Shown here: positions 6,184 to 8,389 of the stretch, in pieces
Layout: each line of letters begins with the position of its first letter
How positions within the stretch are numbered: the stretch's first letter is position 1
Assembly: GCA_015487515.1 (NCBI GenBank)
Contig: WFPQ01000177.1
Span: 1-8,389, forward strand
Length of the DNA: 8,389 nucleotides
Direction: 5' to 3'
From: Hyphomicrobiales bacterium
GTDB taxonomy: Bacteria > Pseudomonadota > Alphaproteobacteria > Rhizobiales > Devosiaceae
Made by a program: the position numbers and the translations under genes
Notes under the pieces: generated by a model
Database searches by the model: none
What the model saw: only the letters and a program-made list of their open reading frames with translations
Told to the model about the DNA's origin: nothing

Positions 6184-7343
6184 TGAGCGGGTCCGGCGCA
6201 TCATCGAAAAAGACCAGGGTCATGTTTGTCATAACACAGGACTGGTTCTTTTTGTCCCATTTCAGGCACCTTGCAGACATGGTCAATTCCGATCCGGACC
6301 TTGAGGGAGAAATAATCACGACAGTTGGTGCAGATGGCCCGGGACTTGAAGCCCTGGGCCTTGAGGTTCACGATGTCGATTTCAGGCGTTCTTCCTTCAG
6401 CCTGCTTTCATCGGCAGGAATATGCCTGAAGATAGCTTCTGTTTTGCGCCGCCGGCGCCCGGACATAGTGCATTTCATAGCCCTCAAACCCATTTTTACC
6501 GGCGGGTTTGCATCCCTGCTGTCTCCGGGAGCGGCCAGGGTGTTTCATGTGACCGGAATGGGTTACATGGCAGATGGCAAGGGTCTTCTTGCCGGCTTGC
6601 GCCGAAATGTTTTTTTTCGGCTTCTGGCCTTTTTGTTCAGACGTCCGGGGGGCTGGCTTCTGGTTGAAAATCCCGATGATCTGGAATTTCTGGGCCGGTA
6701 CGGTGTTTCGCCCCGGAACCGGGTCGGCATGCTGGGCGGGGCCGGGGTCGATCCCGACCATTATCATGCCATGCCCGAACTTTCTCCCCCCCCGGTGGCC
6801 GCCTTTGTGGGAAGGATGATCTGGTCAAAGGGGGTTGATGTCCTGGTTGCCGCCGGCGATCTCCTGCATCAGCGTTCGGTTGCGCTGGATATCGAACTTT
6901 ACGGGGAGCCTGACCTGGCCAACCCCAACGCCATTACCCTTCAAACCATTGAAGAATGGAACATGAAATCAAACCTGAACTGGCATGGTTCCGTTGACGA
7001 TGTACGCCGGGTCTGGCGCCAGTGTGATATCTGCGTGGTGCCGACCCGCACCCGCGAAGGCATGCCCCGGGCAATGCTCGAGGCCGCATCCTGTGCAAGG
7101 GCCCTGATTGTTGCCGATGTGCCCGGGTGCCGTCATTTTGTCCGCCATGGAACAGAAGGGCTGGTTGTTCCCCCCAATGATCCCGTTGCCCTGGCCGATG
7201 CCCTGCAGAAGCTGGCACTGGATCCTGCCTTGCGCCAGAAGATGGGAAGGGCGGCCCGCAGGCGGGTTTTGCAGTTCTATACCCAGGATCATGTCCGCAA
7301 GGGGGTCAGCAGCGTTTATGAAAAGCTGATTTCCCCGCCATGA
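6183..7343 (+). CDS. GT4 family glycosyltransferase (PglA/RfaB-like)
   Basis: The 386-residue cytoplasmic, membrane-associated enzyme has the GT-B fold of family GT4. It would add a sugar to the lipid-linked acceptor made by the upstream phosphoglycosyl transferase. The N-terminal acceptor domain spans about residues 11-195, with VMFVITQDW, the DIVHFIALKP segment and FHVTGMGYM. The C-terminal nucleotide-sugar domain has VGRMIWSKGVD (209-219), the E-x7-E motif in REGMPRAMLE (E292, E300), and GLVVPPNDP (326-334). Overall order and motifs recall Campylobacter PglA, which acts right after PglC, but sugar specificity cannot be read. The ATG at 6183 overlaps the stop of the small preceding frame; its own ribosome site is poor, suggesting coupled translation. 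Two 8-base homopolymer runs lie inside the gene (T at 6610-6617, C at 6786-6793). The frame is intact. Confidence 0.9.
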   Translation: MSGSGASSKKTRVMFVITQDWFFLSHFRHLADMVNSDPDLEGEIITTVGADGPGLEALGLEVHDVDFRRSSFSLLSSAGICLKIASVLRRRRPDIVHFIALKPIFTGGFASLLSPGAARVFHVTGMGYMADGKGLLAGLRRNVFFRLLAFLFRRPGGWLLVENPDDLEFLGRYGVSPRNRVGMLGGAGVDPDHYHAMPELSPPPVAAFVGRMIWSKGVDVLVAAGDLLHQRSVALDIELYGEPDLANPNAITLQTIEEWNMKSNLNWHGSVDDVRRVWRQCDICVVPTRTREGMPRAMLEAASCARALIVADVPGCRHFVRHGTEGLVVPPNDPVALADALQKLALDPALRQKMGRAARRRVLQFYTQDHVRKGVSSVYEKLISPP

Positions 7344-7542
7344 CCGGCAGGCAATTATCCGTCCGCAATTATCGGCCCGGGGTGACTGGTTCAGACCCTG
7401 CATGCTGCCGTTCCATGCAAGGATTGCCATCACGTGGTGTCACACCATCAGCTATCGCAATTCATGGAATAAGATTGCCGGCCTTCCCCCCCGCTTTGCC
7501 TCGCAATGTTGATAGGGATTGCCACTGGCCATGCCATTGCCC
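7344..7542. other. Non-coding gap between GT4 and response regulator genes
   Basis: These 199 bp separate two convergent genes. GCAATTATC occurs twice (7351-7359 and 7365-7373), GGATTGCCA occurs twice (7421-7429 and 7516-7524), and TGGTG/CACCA (7435-7439, 7443-7447) make a small hairpin with a 3-nt loop. I see no T-run after a stem, so no clear terminator for either gene. A frame starting at 7340 with an ATGA overlap runs through the gap but continues antisense to the regulator and is not convincing. Confidence 0.5.
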
Positions 7543-7992
7543 TCAAATCAGGAATTTGTCGCTTTCGCCTTCATCCTGTATTTCGTCGATGGCAAGGAAG
7601 TCTGCCTTGCTCAATGCCGAAGAAATCGCCACGCCCAGTTGCCTGCTCTTGAAGGGTTTGACCAGAATTTCTTTTATGCCCAGTTCATTGATTCGCCTTA
7701 TGTTTTCCCGGGTTGCATAGGCGGTGGCAACTATTATGGGAAGATCGGCCGGACACCCGGCCCGTCCGCCCCGTACCAGCCTTGTAAAACCGGCCCCGTT
7801 GATGTCCGGCATGTACCAGTCAAGCACCACGAAATCCAGATTATTACCCTGGGCAAGGCTCAGGCCCTCTGTTGCATCCCTCGCGGTCAAGATGGATTTA
7901 ATGCCAAGTTTCTTCAGGGCATCCGTTGCCAGCGCCAGTGAATATTGATTGTCATCTATTACCAGCGCATTCAATCTTGCAGGAACGATCAA
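7543..7992 (-). CDS. Single-domain response regulator (CheY-like receiver)
   Basis: From the chosen start the protein has 149 residues and consists of one receiver domain with a short acidic tail, without a DNA-binding output domain. Conserved residues are all present: the acidic pair D13-D14 (VIDDN), phospho-acceptor D58 (VVLDWYMPD), switch threonine T90 (IIVATAY) and K112 followed by PF (LVKPF). It should act in the cytoplasm as a phosphorylated switch or phosphate shuttle binding a partner protein. The start TTG at 7992 is chosen because a GGGGGGAGG sits seven bases upstream and the fold begins at residue 7. Other in-frame starts are ATG 8025, ATG 8073 and ATG 8172 (209 residues); the extra residues do not resemble a domain, though AAGGA precedes the last one. 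No kinase gene lies next to it, so its partner is unknown; ChvG at the other end of the window normally uses ChvI. Confidence 0.87.
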   Translation of the reverse strand: MIVPARLNALVIDDNQYSLALATDALKKLGIKSILTARDATEGLSLAQGNNLDFVVLDWYMPDINGAGFTRLVRGGRAGCPADLPIIVATAYATRENIRRINELGIKEILVKPFKSRQLGVAISSALSKADFLAIDEIQDEGESDKFLI

Positions 7993-7999
7993 AACTGTG

Positions 8000-8008
8000 C
8001 CTCCCCCC
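8000..8008 (-). promoter_or_regulatory. Strong ribosome binding site deciding the response regulator start
   Basis: The minus strand reads GGGGGGAGG here, containing GGAGG, followed by a 7-base spacer and TTG at 7992. This is the best Shine-Dalgarno match in the window and argues for the TTG over upstream ATG codons, which lack comparable sites. Confidence 0.55.
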
Positions 8009-8233
8009 GAGGAAGTCACAGGCATTGCCTGTAACTGAACAGTCAAAATTATGTTCTGAGCCAATAAGGCCATGAAAATTAAAATGTCAATGCATGGAAC
8101 GGCTTTCAATGAATTATGGCCCGGTATGGCCAAAAGTGTTTTATGAAAAACCGGCCCGTTACGGGTGGTCATGTTTCCTTTGCTTGCCCTGCCTGTTTCA
8201 TTGGGCTAGGAACAGCGCCAATGCAGGTTCAAT

Positions 8234-8254
8234 GCGGATTGCAGTGCAATCTGC
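8234..8254. promoter_or_regulatory. 21-bp near-perfect palindrome upstream of hisS
   Basis: The arms GCGGATTGCA (8234-8243) and TGCAATCTGC (8245-8254) are inverted copies at 9 of 10 positions around a central G at 8244. The one mismatch is a G-T pair, which would still pair in RNA. The centre is about 53 bp upstream of the hisS ATG. It may be an operator for hisS, for the divergent regulator, or an RNA hairpin in the hisS leader. No good -35/-10 pair was found around it. Confidence 0.4.
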
Positions 8255-8296
8255 CAGCCATGCTCAGCTTTTCACAGGTATGTTCAGGTTTTTAAA

Positions 8297-8389
8297 ATGG
8301 CAAAGAAACAGAAAAAGTTCCGCCCCTCCGCCCGCCTGCCCCGTGGATTTGCCGATCGTCATCCGGCCGATATTCGTGCCATTGATCAC
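8297..8389 (+). CDS. hisS: Histidine--tRNA ligase, N-terminal fragment (runs off the window)
   Basis: Only the first 31 codons are visible. After a lysine-rich start (MAKKQKKF) comes ARLPRGFADRHPADIRAIDH, which closely follows the opening of the alphaproteobacterial HisS type, where an R-x-PRGFxDRxxxDIRA segment precedes the class II catalytic core. The enzyme charges tRNA-His in the cytoplasm and is essential. The ATG at 8297 has CAGG about ten bases upstream. The fragment is too short to show catalytic motifs, so the call rests on this N-terminal pattern alone. Confidence 0.75.
   Translation, partial: MAKKQKKFRPSARLPRGFADRHPADIRAIDH

Larger units (their letters stand above)
7993..8296. other. 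Intergenic region between the response regulator and hisS
   Basis: If the regulator starts at 7992, about 304 bp separate it from the divergent hisS. I see no gene or RNA here. Visible structure includes TATGGCC repeated with a 10-bp period (8115-8121, 8125-8131), an 11-bp palindrome CCCGT-T-ACGGG (8155-8165), a repeated CAATGC (8219-8224, 8230-8235) and a 21-bp near-palindrome (8234-8254). A TTGACA lies on the minus strand (8090-8085), but its -10 partner TTATTG is poor. Part of this stretch could be coding if the regulator uses the ATG at 8172. Confidence 0.5.

Noticed and set aside
7340..7720. 126-codon plus-strand frame whose ATG overlaps the GT4 stop as ATGA
   Set aside because: The overlap is suggestive, but nearly half the frame is antisense to the response regulator and the product is Ser/Pro/Arg-rich without a domain.
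1..8389. CRISPR array, tRNA, rRNA or mobile element
   Set aside because: No regularly spaced repeats, no tRNA-like cloverleaf noticed, no transposase or integrase motifs in any frame.

Overview
The window looks like chromosomal DNA of an alphaproteobacterium. Three things point that way: a ChvG-type sensor kinase followed directly by a short HPr-kinase domain protein, a DUF3422 membrane protein, and a HisS N-terminus of the alphaproteobacterial kind. Base composition is moderate (my impression is mid-50s % G+C, not computed). AGG and ATA codons are frequent in all the genes, which is unusual for a high-GC alphaproteobacterium. Most starts have weak Shine-Dalgarno sites. I see no mobile element, phage gene, CRISPR array, tRNA or rRNA.

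Layout, left to right. (1) Bases 1-2272, plus strand: the 3' part of a chvG-like histidine kinase gene, cut by the window edge, then hprK. This is the start of the usual chvI-chvG-hprK-(PTS genes) cluster, but here the cluster stops after hprK. (2) Bases 2273-4543, minus strand: an extended short-chain dehydrogenase (SDR) and, upstream of it, a DUF3422 membrane protein. A 16-bp direct repeat lies where the SDR gene converges on hprK. A palindrome and a 13-bp tandem repeat lie in front of the SDR gene. (3) Bases 4544-4772: a divergent control region with a good minus-strand promoter, a weaker plus-strand promoter and two perfect inverted repeats. (4) Bases 4773-7343, plus strand: a small glycan-assembly operon. 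It encodes a fusion of an SDR/epimerase domain with a PglC-type phosphoglycosyl transferase, a possible tiny ORF, and a GT4 glycosyltransferase. (5) Bases 7344-8296: non-coding DNA around a minus-strand single-domain response regulator whose best start is a TTG behind a very strong ribosome binding site. (6) Bases 8297-8389: the first 31 codons of hisS, preceded by a 21-bp near-perfect palindrome.

How the genes may work together (inference): the fusion protein would load the first sugar phosphate onto undecaprenyl phosphate, its SDR domain may modify the sugar nucleotide, and the GT4 enzyme would add the next sugar. ChvG senses envelope conditions in related bacteria and HprK links signalling to the nitrogen/carbon PTS, so this half of the window is also envelope-related. 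There is no direct evidence that the two halves are co-regulated. I found no clearly new multi-gene system. The best leads are the SDR-PGT fusion, the coupled small ORF inside that operon, and several operator-like palindromes.
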